Assembly: GCA_031431125.1 (NCBI GenBank)
Contig: JANPCX010000035.1
Coordinates: 1 to 64,000, forward strand
Direction: 5' to 3'
DNA length: 64,000 nt
Source of the DNA: JANPCX01 sp031431125
GTDB lineage: Bacteria; Pseudomonadota; Gammaproteobacteria; Burkholderiales; Burkholderiaceae_C
Below the pieces are notes generated by a model. That model searched no databases, was not told where the DNA came from, and saw only the letters and a program-made list of their open reading frames with translations. Made by a program: the position numbers and the translations under genes. Positions 55,411 through 63,317 of the stretch are shown piece by piece (position 1 is the stretch's first letter; each line of letters begins with the position of its first letter).

Positions 55411-56360
55411 TGTTGATTCGAACCTTGCTTGGTGCAGTGTCCCCGGGAGGAAGCAGGGGGCGGCTTTCTATCCTTATTTTTCATCGGGTGTTGCCCGAGG
55501 TGGATCCGCTGTTTCCGCAAGAAATGGATGCACAGCGTTTTGATCGACTGTGTTCTTGGCTGGCCAGTTGGTTCAATGTGCTGCCGCTGGACGAGGCGGT
55601 GCGGCGGTTGAAAGTGGGCCACCTGCCTGCGCGTGCGTTGGCCATCACCTTCGACGATGGCTACGCTGACAACCATGACGTTGCCATGCCGATTTTGAAA
55701 CGGCATGGTTTGTGCGCCACGTTTTTCATCGCCACGGGTTTTTTGGATGGCGGTCGCATGTGGAACGACACGGTGATTGAGTCTGTGCGCCATACGGCCC
55801 TCGATACGCTGCCGCTGCAGTTACTCGGCGTGCCGGGTTTGGACCAGATGCCGGTCCACAGCGTCGCGGCCAAACAAGATGCCATCACCCAGATCATCCG
55901 AAACATCAAGTACCTCCCCGTGCCACAACGTTTGACGCTGACGCAAGAGTTGGCTGGCTTGGCCCGAGTCACACCACCTACCGACTTGATGATGACAGGC
56001 GCTCAGGTGCGCGCCATGCGCCGCGCTGGCATGCAAATTGGAGCGCACACTGTGTCGCACCCCATCCTGGCCAAGCTGAGCGATGAGGACGCGCTAGAAG
56101 AGATACGCCACAGCAAACACCATCTGGAAGATTTGCTGGACGAACCCGTCACGCTCTTCGCTTACCCCAATGGCAAACCCGGCGAAGACTACTCTCCGAG
56201 AAGCGTACAGATTGCAAAAGACTTAGGTTTTGAGGCGGCGGTATCAACAGCCTGGGGTGCGTCCAAGGCGCAAACCGATCTCTTCCAAATCCCACGCTTC
56301 ACGCCATGGGACACGGGCCGCTGGCAATTCGCGGCGCGTATGGCACACAACTTGATATGA
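55410..56360 (+). CDS. Polysaccharide deacetylase family protein
   Basis: NodB-fold enzyme with the metal and catalytic motif ITFDDGYADN, the His pair QIGAHTVSHPILAKL, and FAYPNGKPGEDY. It lacks an evident signal peptide. It differs clearly from the XrtA-type deacetylase at 39702 and is the last gene of the plus-strand operon. It may act on another N-acetyl sugar or at another stage. Confidence 0.9.
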   Translation: MLIRTLLGAVSPGGSRGRLSILIFHRVLPEVDPLFPQEMDAQRFDRLCSWLASWFNVLPLDEAVRRLKVGHLPARALAITFDDGYADNHDVAMPILKRHGLCATFFIATGFLDGGRMWNDTVIESVRHTALDTLPLQLLGVPGLDQMPVHSVAAKQDAITQIIRNIKYLPVPQRLTLTQELAGLARVTPPTDLMMTGAQVRAMRRAGMQIGAHTVSHPILAKLSDEDALEEIRHSKHHLEDLLDEPVTLFAYPNGKPGEDYSPRSVQIAKDLGFEAAVSTAWGASKAQTDLFQIPRFTPWDTGRWQFAARMAHNLI

Positions 56361-56383
56361 CACTATTGAGGCCTACATTTTTT

Positions 56384-56420
56384 GCGACAAACCGCAGTCC
56401 GTTCGCCCTGAGCCCGTCGA
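56384..56420 (+). repeat. REP-like repeat, left copy of an inverted pair
   Basis: A 37-bp element with core GTCCGTTCGCCCTGAG at 56397-56412. It matches the reverse complement of 57660-57696 in 34 of 37 bases. The TTCGCCCTGAG...GTCGA pattern resembles a dispersed intergenic repeat common in this bacterial group. Confidence 0.75.
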
Positions 56421-56581
56421 ACTCACGTTAGGGTGTCTTCTTGGCACGCAGCTTCAAATCAAGGATTGTTTGGTGCGCAGGGTCAATGTGGCCTTGTGCC
56501 ACCACCTCTTACCATCGGGGTTGACTCTTTATGCAGAGATTCCATAGCGGAACTGCTATGAATACAGATGAAAGCGTCACG

Positions 56582-57316
56582 ATGCGTCTGGCCAGCCTAG
56601 CTGTCGCATGCACCTTTCTGGCTGGCTGCGGCGGCGGTAGCGACGATGCGCCGTCGCCTGCACCTGCACCGGTTTTTGCACCAGCGAAATGCTTCGATGC
56701 TGCTCGTTACGAGATGGGCGCAACCTTGTCGCTGAGCTATGGGCCACCGGGCAAGGGGGCTGAGTTCACTGACAGTACCAGGGTCCGTACAACAACGGTC
56801 ACGTTTGCACAGACACCGGGACTGTTGAGCGACTTAACCTCCCGCGAAACGATTCGCCCGCCCGGCACCATTGCCAGACCAGTGCATGCCACACGTTATC
56901 TGCAGGTGAAGAGCGACGGCAGGCTGGTCGAATATGGAACCTTGATCAACGGCCCCTTGTCCGGTCAAAGCGAAGAAACCACTTATAGCCCGCCAGTCAC
57001 GGACGCGCGATTCACCCTGACCGAGGGTTCGACCCTGAGCTTCAGCAGCAAAGGGACTCGCCGCAATGGCATCACGTTTGAGCCCCTGGATGGTGTCGAC
57101 AGAACCACTACCGTCCGGTTCGAAGCGATCGAGTCTGTCAGCGTACCGGCTGGTAACTACCGGGCGTGCCGCTACAGGGTCACGGATACGGATAACAAGA
57201 ACAATACCTCTGCGAGCGGCGTCGTCTGGGTGTATCGCAGCGTGGTGGTACGCGAGACCACGAACGTGGACACCGTGGAACTGAAAACTGCCCAATTCAA
57301 TGGCGCGCCGCTCTGA
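56582..57316 (+). CDS. Hypothetical lipoprotein
   Basis: The start MRLASLAVACTFLAGC has the lipobox LAGC with Cys16, followed by a Gly/Ser/Asp and Pro/Ala linker. The mature domain of about 200 residues is beta-rich (VTFAQTPGL, TLTEGSTLSFSSKG, VSVPAGNYRACRYRVTDTDNK) and resembles small secreted proteins without known function. In-frame Met codons at 56531 and 56558 are possible starts but would bury the signal. It lies alone between the two inverted repeats and next to a dead transposase, so it may have arrived with them. Confidence 0.7.
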   Translation: MRLASLAVACTFLAGCGGGSDDAPSPAPAPVFAPAKCFDAARYEMGATLSLSYGPPGKGAEFTDSTRVRTTTVTFAQTPGLLSDLTSRETIRPPGTIARPVHATRYLQVKSDGRLVEYGTLINGPLSGQSEETTYSPPVTDARFTLTEGSTLSFSSKGTRRNGITFEPLDGVDRTTTVRFEAIESVSVPAGNYRACRYRVTDTDNKNNTSASGVVWVYRSVVVRETTNVDTVELKTAQFNGAPL

Positions 57317-57320
57317 ATTT

Positions 57321-57660
57321 TTACGAGCAGTAGGACTGGCCACGTTGACCGCTTGATCTTCGTTGAATTGTTTCAATGAAGAAGGGGGTGTAGGGGGTAA
57401 GGCTTTCCTCCCGCGCTTGTGGCTCGCTTGAACTTTGGCACTGTGTGGCCTCTTTGTGCCGCTGCCAGTACGCCCGCTCAAGCTGCGCCGGGGACTTGTT
57501 GCCAAGGCGACTGTGCAAGCCCGTGGTGTTGTGGAAGGTCTCGATCTAGCTGAAGATGCCACGCATGCAGCTTGAGCTGAGCGGGTTTGATGGTGCTGCC
57601 GGTGTACCTGCTCTTTCTTCAAGCTCGTCCAAAACGCTCCATCGGCGCGTTGTCGTCACT
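57321..57660 (-). pseudogene. Degenerate IS3-family transposase (OrfB C-terminus)
   Basis: On the minus strand, fragments in different frames match the end of the IS3-type DDE transposase: SDDNAPMERF, then after a shift TSLKKEQVHRQHHQTR, then after another shift GIFS, an in-frame TAG, and IETFHNTTGLHSRLGNKSP with AQLERAYWQRH. At least two frameshifts and a stop make it non-functional. Homology ends at about 57660, exactly where the right-hand repeat begins. The rest of the element is absent. Confidence 0.8.
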
Positions 57661-57696
57661 CGACAGACTCAGGGCGAACGGACAGCGGTTTGTCGC
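57660..57696 (-). repeat. REP-like repeat, right copy of an inverted pair
   Basis: The inverted counterpart of 56384-56420, with core CTCAGGGCGAACGGAC at 57668-57683. It abuts the broken end of the IS3 remnant and lies 18 bp beyond the end of the SGNH gene. The pair encloses about 1.2 kb. Confidence 0.75.
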
Positions 57697-57713
57697 CATG
57701 ATTTTGGTGACGC

Positions 57714-58769
57714 TCAATGGTTTCGTGGCCGAGACAGCGCCTGCGCCGCCGCTGTCATCAACAACTCAATGCCTTGGCGGTTAAGGTGTTTGTCGTAGGG
57801 GCCGACGTCCAAACTCAGGGTCGACGTTTGAAAATGCTGGTCGTAAATGGGGCCAGCATCGACCACGGTGGCGCCTGCTTCTTGCGCCAAAACCATGAAG
57901 CGCGAGCGCTCTGGGTCGTCGACGCGGGACTTGTTGGCGCGTTGATTGCTCGCCGTGTCGAGGATGATGACTAACCGGCCTGACCCGGCGTTTTCGATGC
58001 GCTTGAAAAACTCTTTCGATGCAGCATTCACCACCGTGAAATCGGCTTCGAGCTTTTTTGCGACGGGCTTGGCCACTGCTTTGCCCACATCATGGCCCTG
58101 AGCCGGGCGTGATTGACTGACGGCCGCCGCCCATAGCCTTTGCGGACTGAACTTGAGTTGGCTGTTGAGGTACTGAGCGAAAGCCGAACGACGCGCCCAG
58201 CGTTTGAGCGCCGAGGGCGAGGGCCTTGGTTCACCGCGGGGTGAGAGTGTTTTGGCATCCAGGCACTCGCTGTGCACATTGCCGGAGCCACACAAGGTTT
58301 GCTGGATGTCACCGGGCTCCATCAAGATGACCACGTCATGAATGCCAAAGGATTGCCTTGCCCAATGCACACGTTCTGCGTAGTCGAGCAGGGCCGTTCC
58401 GGGGCTGCCCATCGCATACACGGGCTTGCCGCTCAGTAGGCGCTCCAACTGCACAGCAGGACGATCTTTGGCATTGAGCATGGACGACTCGCTGTAGCTG
58501 TCACCGATCAAGGCAATGGCATGCGGGTTGTGCGTGAAGTCGTGTTCGCTCACGAATCCTTGCTTGTTGCTGCTGAGGGTTTGCGCGTCTCGCAGGTCCC
58601 AACCGGTGGAAATGCGCCACTGGTGGTGTGGCGGGTAAGTGAGCAGTTTGTTGCCCAAATGGTAGTCCGTTTGGGTGGAGGTGGAGACGGGCAGCAGGCG
58701 AAAAACAAGCTCAGCCACCAGCAGCATGGTGAGCACGCCTCCCACAAACCAAAAACATCGACGCCACAT
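57714..58769 (-). CDS. AlgJ/AlgX-like SGNH-hydrolase protein
   Basis: One N-terminal helix (FVGGVLTMLLVAELVFRLL) anchors a periplasmic domain of the SGNH type: the nucleophile block is ALIGDSYSESSML, and near the C-terminus GPYDKHLNRQGIELLM holds the Asp and His. Such proteins take an acyl group from an MBOAT partner and put it on a polysaccharide. Its gene follows the MBOAT gene by 13 bp, which supports that role. The 351-residue length fits the group. Confidence 0.82.
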   Translation of the reverse strand: MWRRCFWFVGGVLTMLLVAELVFRLLPVSTSTQTDYHLGNKLLTYPPHHQWRISTGWDLRDAQTLSSNKQGFVSEHDFTHNPHAIALIGDSYSESSMLNAKDRPAVQLERLLSGKPVYAMGSPGTALLDYAERVHWARQSFGIHDVVILMEPGDIQQTLCGSGNVHSECLDAKTLSPRGEPRPSPSALKRWARRSAFAQYLNSQLKFSPQRLWAAAVSQSRPAQGHDVGKAVAKPVAKKLEADFTVVNAASKEFFKRIENAGSGRLVIILDTASNQRANKSRVDDPERSRFMVLAQEAGATVVDAGPIYDQHFQTSTLSLDVGPYDKHLNRQGIELLMTAAAQALSRPRNH

Positions 58770-58782
58770 TTTTTACAGCGTC

Positions 58783-60306
58783 CTAAAAGTTAAAGTAGAT
58801 GAAGGCACTCACGCTGTCTCTCGCAGTGTTCAACACAATCAGAAAAACGACCGTGCACAGCCCGGCACCGCAAAGCCATGCAGTCCAAGCAGCGCTTGAT
58901 TGGTTGCGTTGCATCAACCACTCGCCGATGGCATTGCTGTTCGGGGCCAATAACGCCATGGCCGCGAGAACGGCGCAGCACGCCCAACCCACGGTCAGTT
59001 GCAAACCAGCATTCCACAACAGGGGCTGAACATCTGCCTCAAGGAGCCTGGAGGCCGTGACTGCTTGGCCCATCATGCCCTGGAGCATGCGCAGCGCACC
59101 CCCCATGGTTTCTGCCCGGAAGAAGACCCAAGCGACCACCACACACGACATCGTCAAACCCCAGCCACCGATTTGAACGGAGCGGCTGCCATCCCAGCGC
59201 GCCAGAAATGAGGTCCCCAGCACAGCCTTCAACGCCGCTCGGAACCCATGGTTGAGCATGAGGGCAGCACCATGCAGGCCACCCCACACGACAAAAGACC
59301 AACTGGCCCCGTGCCACAAACCACCGAGCAGCATGGTGGTGCCCAGGTTCACATACCGGCGCACCGCACCACGGCGGTTGCCGCCCAGGGCGATGTAAAG
59401 GTAGTCGCGCAAAAAATTGGAGAGAGAAATATGCCAGCGTCGCCAAAAGTCGCTGATGCTGGTGGCTTTGTAGGGCGAGTTGAAGTTAAAGGGCAACTTC
59501 ACATTGAACATCCAGGACAAACCGATGGCCATGTCGGAGTAGCCGGAAAAATCAAAGTAGAGCTGCAGCGTATAGGCTACCGCCGCCAGCCAAGCTTCGT
59601 TGGTGGTGGGCCAGGCGCCGCCATCCACAGGTTTGAATACCGCGTCTGCGTAGGGGCTGATACCGTCGGCCAGCACCACCTTTTTGAACAAACCCAACGC
59701 AAAGATGGCCAACCCCGTGGCCACATGGGCACGGTTCCAGCGGTAGATGGCGGGGTCGGCAAACTGCGGCATCATTTGACCGTGGTGCAGCACAGGGCCT
59801 GCGATCAAATGCGGAAAGTAGGTGACGAAAAGACCGTAGTGCACGGGATTGAATTCGCTGACTTTGCGCTGGTAGGTGTCGGCCAAAAACGCGATCTGGG
59901 TGAAGCTGTAAAACGAAATGCCTATGGGCAGCACCACATGGGCCAGCTGCCAGTCGCTGCTCATCACCACATTCAGGTTGTTCAGGAAGAAGTTGGCGTA
60001 TTTGAAGTAAGCCAGCACCAGGAGGTTCAGCGCCACGCCCACCACCAACCAAACTTTGGGTGACAACATCGAAGGCGGTGCGCTTGGGGCATGGCCTTTG
60101 GCGATGCGCAGTCCTACCATGAAGTTCATCGCAATCGAGCCCAGCAACAAGAGCGTGAACTCCGGCATCCAAAAGCCGTAGAAGAACAAGGAGGCGAAAA
60201 ACAACCAAGCGGCTGCTGCGCGTTGCGAGTGTCGCCCAAGCGCAAAGAAGCCCGCCAAGGTCAGTGGCAAGAAGAGCAGAACAAAGGGGACGGTGGTGAA
60301 AAGCAT
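58783..60306 (-). CDS. MBOAT-family O-acyltransferase (AlgI-like)
   Basis: A membrane-bound acyltransferase with many helices. Diagnostic parts are LYFDFSGYSDMAIGLSWMFNVKLPFNFNSPY, ISDFWRRWHISLSNFLRDYLYI, and the catalytic-His region GGLWHGASWSFVVWGGLHG. It would move acetyl groups across the inner membrane for glycan O-acetylation together with the SGNH protein encoded next. The 507-residue length matches AlgI. It follows the asparagine-synthase-like gene by 24 bp. Confidence 0.94.
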   Translation of the reverse strand: MLFTTVPFVLLFLPLTLAGFFALGRHSQRAAAAWLFFASLFFYGFWMPEFTLLLLGSIAMNFMVGLRIAKGHAPSAPPSMLSPKVWLVVGVALNLLVLAYFKYANFFLNNLNVVMSSDWQLAHVVLPIGISFYSFTQIAFLADTYQRKVSEFNPVHYGLFVTYFPHLIAGPVLHHGQMMPQFADPAIYRWNRAHVATGLAIFALGLFKKVVLADGISPYADAVFKPVDGGAWPTTNEAWLAAVAYTLQLYFDFSGYSDMAIGLSWMFNVKLPFNFNSPYKATSISDFWRRWHISLSNFLRDYLYIALGGNRRGAVRRYVNLGTTMLLGGLWHGASWSFVVWGGLHGAALMLNHGFRAALKAVLGTSFLARWDGSRSVQIGGWGLTMSCVVVAWVFFRAETMGGALRMLQGMMGQAVTASRLLEADVQPLLWNAGLQLTVGWACCAVLAAMALLAPNSNAIGEWLMQRNQSSAAWTAWLCGAGLCTVVFLIVLNTARDSVSAFIYFNF

Positions 60307-60330
60307 GGCCCGCCAAATACTAAGCGCGGC

Positions 60331-62028
60331 TTATTTCATCGTGTAAGCAGGTGCAGCGCGCTGCAGCCACTGCTCCAGCATCATCAAAATCCACACCATC
60401 TCGCCGTAGTAACCGGGGTGTTCGTTCAGGCGTTCATTCAGCAGCGAGTGAATGAAGGCGGGGTGAACAATGTTGCGTTGGGCGAGGCTGTTCAGCGAAG
60501 ACTCGGCCAGTTGGCGCAGTGCGGGGGTTCTTGTCAACCAAACGCCAAAGGGCAGTCCGAAACCTTGTTTTTTCTTGGTGATGATCTCTTCCGGCAGAAA
60601 CCCACGCAGCGCTTCTTTGAAAAACCAGCGCAGCTTCAAGCCTTTGAGTTTGTAGTGCAGAGGCAGCTTCAGCGAGAAGTCGAGCAAGCGGTCGTCCAAA
60701 AAGGGGAAACCCACGGCCACTTCGGCCAAGCGCGTGGTTTCACGTACTTTGGGCAAGTCGCTCTCCCCCAAGGTGTAGCGCCAATCAAAGGCCAAGGTGC
60801 GGTTCAGATCGCTCGCGTTCTTGACCTCAGACCACACCTCGCGCTGATGTTGTGCAGGGCCTTGCACATTGACCTGAGACAAAAAAGCCGGGGTGAGTAC
60901 GTCTTGCACACCCAAACGCAGCAGCAAGTTGTACATCTGCAAGCGGTCGGGCATGGGCACTTTGGCCTGCTCGATGTAGCTCGTGCCTTTTTTCAATAGT
61001 GGCAGCTTGCCGACGGGCGTTTGTTCAAAGAGCGGTTGCATGACCCAGGAGCGCAGCGGCGAAGGAATCGCTTGGTACCAACCAAACACCCGCTGCTTGG
61101 CATAACGGCTGTTGCCGCCGAAGAGTTCGTCGCCGCCATCACCGGCCAACAGCTTGCTCACACCATCCATCTTGGCCATGCGGGCGCAGTAGTAGGCGGG
61201 CAGGGCGGAGGAGTTGCCAAAGGGTTGGTCGTAGTGTTGTGCGACTTGGGGGATGCTGCGCACCAAATCACCAGGCGTGACGTAGTACTCATGGTGTTCG
61301 GTGTTGAACTGTTTGGCCGCGATGCGGGCAAAGGCCATCTCGTCATACCCTTCAGCTTCAAAGCCGATGGAGTAGGTGGCAGCAGGTTGGCCACCGGCAC
61401 GACCAATCATGCCGGCGATGGTGGAGCTGTCGGTGCCACCACTCAAAAAACAAGCCGCTTTGCTGCCGTCGAGTTGTGTGGTTACCGCTTGTTGGAGTAG
61501 CGACTGAAACTCGTCTTTGAGCTGCTCAAAGTTGCCACTGCGTGGTTCTACAAACTGCGGCGTCGCATAGGGGGTTACCTGCAACTGGCCTGCCTCGAAC
61601 CAGGCGCTGTGGCCTGCGGGCAAGCGGAAAACACCTTTGAATATGGTGCGCGGCGACGGGATGCAGTGGAAGTAGAGGTAGTCAAAGATGGCTTGTGGAT
61701 CGATCTCTGCCGTTTGCCCGTCCAGGTTGGCGAGGGTGTCGGCCCGCTCGGCGAAACGCAGCTCAGTGCCTGTGCTTGTTTGTACGGTGCGATAACAAAG
61801 CGTTTGTTGGGCAAAACGATCCACCGCCAGAAACACGCGACCGGAAGGGTCTTGCAAGCCGATGGCAAACGCGCCCTGAACACCTTGGGCAGCGCTTTTT
61901 CCATGGCGCTTCATGGCCTCTTGCCAAGCGCTGATGAGACCTTCTTTCTGAGCCAATGTAGCGAGGCTGTCGTCAGAAAATATCGGTGCGCCCAAGGTCA
62001 GGGCAGGGGAGGGCGTGGATGGGTTCAT
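60331..62028 (-). CDS. Asparagine synthase-like amidotransferase without glutaminase cysteine
   Basis: The C-terminal synthetase domain is intact, with FLSGGTDSSTIAGM and LAGDGGDELFGGN and the substrate-side FPFLDDRLLDFSLKLP. The N-terminal part has the fold remnants of a class II glutaminase (GAFAIGLQDPSGRVFLAVDRFA), but the protein starts MNPSTPSP with no Cys2. No upstream Met gives MCG either. It therefore probably uses free ammonia or another nitrogen donor, or makes a different bond. The start at 62028 is preferred over an upstream one at 62157, which overlaps the beta-helix gene. Confidence 0.85.
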   Translation of the reverse strand: MNPSTPSPALTLGAPIFSDDSLATLAQKEGLISAWQEAMKRHGKSAAQGVQGAFAIGLQDPSGRVFLAVDRFAQQTLCYRTVQTSTGTELRFAERADTLANLDGQTAEIDPQAIFDYLYFHCIPSPRTIFKGVFRLPAGHSAWFEAGQLQVTPYATPQFVEPRSGNFEQLKDEFQSLLQQAVTTQLDGSKAACFLSGGTDSSTIAGMIGRAGGQPAATYSIGFEAEGYDEMAFARIAAKQFNTEHHEYYVTPGDLVRSIPQVAQHYDQPFGNSSALPAYYCARMAKMDGVSKLLAGDGGDELFGGNSRYAKQRVFGWYQAIPSPLRSWVMQPLFEQTPVGKLPLLKKGTSYIEQAKVPMPDRLQMYNLLLRLGVQDVLTPAFLSQVNVQGPAQHQREVWSEVKNASDLNRTLAFDWRYTLGESDLPKVRETTRLAEVAVGFPFLDDRLLDFSLKLPLHYKLKGLKLRWFFKEALRGFLPEEIITKKKQGFGLPFGVWLTRTPALRQLAESSLNSLAQRNIVHPAFIHSLLNERLNEHPGYYGEMVWILMMLEQWLQRAAPAYTMK

Positions 62029-62063
62029 GTGAGGCGCATCAAAAAATCGCGAATCCGAGATTG

Positions 62064-63317
62064 TCACTGCATAAACGCGCCGAGGTTTTTGCTCGGTGCC
62101 AACGGGGCAGACACCTGCCTGGGGTGGCGGTACTCCTGTCTGGGATGGATGGGCCATTCACCTACGAAATCCCCTTGAAGCTTGGGTCCGGCACCCGGGT
62201 CCAAAGCACGGCCTCGCAGCCGCGATTTGGGCTTGAGTCGAAAGTCCTCACGCGCTGCAAGCACAAAGTCATCCCATTCAGCTGGGAAGTTGTTGAACAC
62301 CAACCCCGCTTTGAAGGGAGCGATGTCTTCTTTCCCACCCACCAACAGGTTGTTCATCGCCTTGACAATTTGGGTGCCTGGGGCAGTGCGCAGGTAAACT
62401 CCGCCCTTGGGCAGGTTGTCGACCAAGGTATTGTTGATGAGGTAAAGCTCGCTGCGCGGCCAGCGCAGGCCTTCTGCGCCGAAAGCAATCAGGTGGGGAT
62501 TTTGGGTTTGTGAGCCTTGAACAATGAGGTTGCCCACCACGGTCGCAACACCACCGTCGGGGAACTCCAGTTCGTAGCTGGTATTGCCGCCCAGTTCGTC
62601 GGTTAGTCGGTTGTAGTGAATGTGGTTCACTGCCGCACGGCTCTTGATCAAATGGCCGATGCGACCATGGTGGAAGTAGCTGCCCGTGACGGTGAGGCGG
62701 GCCATGCGGCCAACATAGAGCTGGTGGTTGTGTCCGTCGGGGCGGCCATTGTGTGAGAACTCGCTGTTTTCGACATCCAGTGTGGATTGGGGTGCGGTGC
62801 CGGGGTCGTCAGCTGTCAGCACGCCCATTTGGTTGTGGCTGAAGCTGCAATCGCGGATGCGCAGTGAGCCCGACTCAAACCGAATGCCCGCGCCGTTGTG
62901 GTGTGTGGAGGCCGCGCCTTCAAAGTCAAAACCTTCCACCGTCATGTTTTGTGCACGCACAACCCAGGTCGCTTTGTTTTCTGCAGTGGCACCACCAGCC
63001 ACCAATTGGGCGCGGCCGCCCACAGCACGCAGCGTGAGGTTGTTTTGCGTCCAGACCGCGACGTCGCGGAAGTAGCGTCCTGCGTCCACTTCAATCAGCA
63101 TGCCATCTTGGGCTTGGCGCGCCGCTTCACGCAGCGTGGTGATGGCACGGCCTGGGCCGACTTGCATCACGGCTTGTTTAGGCGCTGCAGAGGGGTCGAT
63201 GTTCTGGTTGCTGGTGGACAGGGGTGCGGCCCAAGCGCCGAGCGAGAACAGCATCGAGGCAATCAGCACAACCGAGAGACCACACCAAGAGTTTTTTTTG
63301 AAAGGCCGCCCGCTCAT
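62064..63317 (-). CDS. Secreted right-handed beta-helix protein
   Basis: A signal peptide (MSGRPFKKNSWCGLSVVLIA with GAWA cleavage) precedes parallel beta-helix repeats: GRYFRDVAVW, NLTLRAVGGRAQLVAGG, MTVEGFDFEGA, LRIRDCSFSHNQMGVL and LTVTGSYFHHGRIGHLIKS. NosD/AlgG-type carbohydrate epimerases, lyases and binding proteins share this fold; catalytic residues could not be assigned. The ATG at 63317 overlaps the O-ligase stop as ATGA. It probably acts on the glycan of this operon in the periplasm. Confidence 0.85.
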   Translation of the reverse strand: MSGRPFKKNSWCGLSVVLIASMLFSLGAWAAPLSTSNQNIDPSAAPKQAVMQVGPGRAITTLREAARQAQDGMLIEVDAGRYFRDVAVWTQNNLTLRAVGGRAQLVAGGATAENKATWVVRAQNMTVEGFDFEGAASTHHNGAGIRFESGSLRIRDCSFSHNQMGVLTADDPGTAPQSTLDVENSEFSHNGRPDGHNHQLYVGRMARLTVTGSYFHHGRIGHLIKSRAAVNHIHYNRLTDELGGNTSYELEFPDGGVATVVGNLIVQGSQTQNPHLIAFGAEGLRWPRSELYLINNTLVDNLPKGGVYLRTAPGTQIVKAMNNLLVGGKEDIAPFKAGLVFNNFPAEWDDFVLAAREDFRLKPKSRLRGRALDPGAGPKLQGDFVGEWPIHPRQEYRHPRQVSAPLAPSKNLGAFMQ

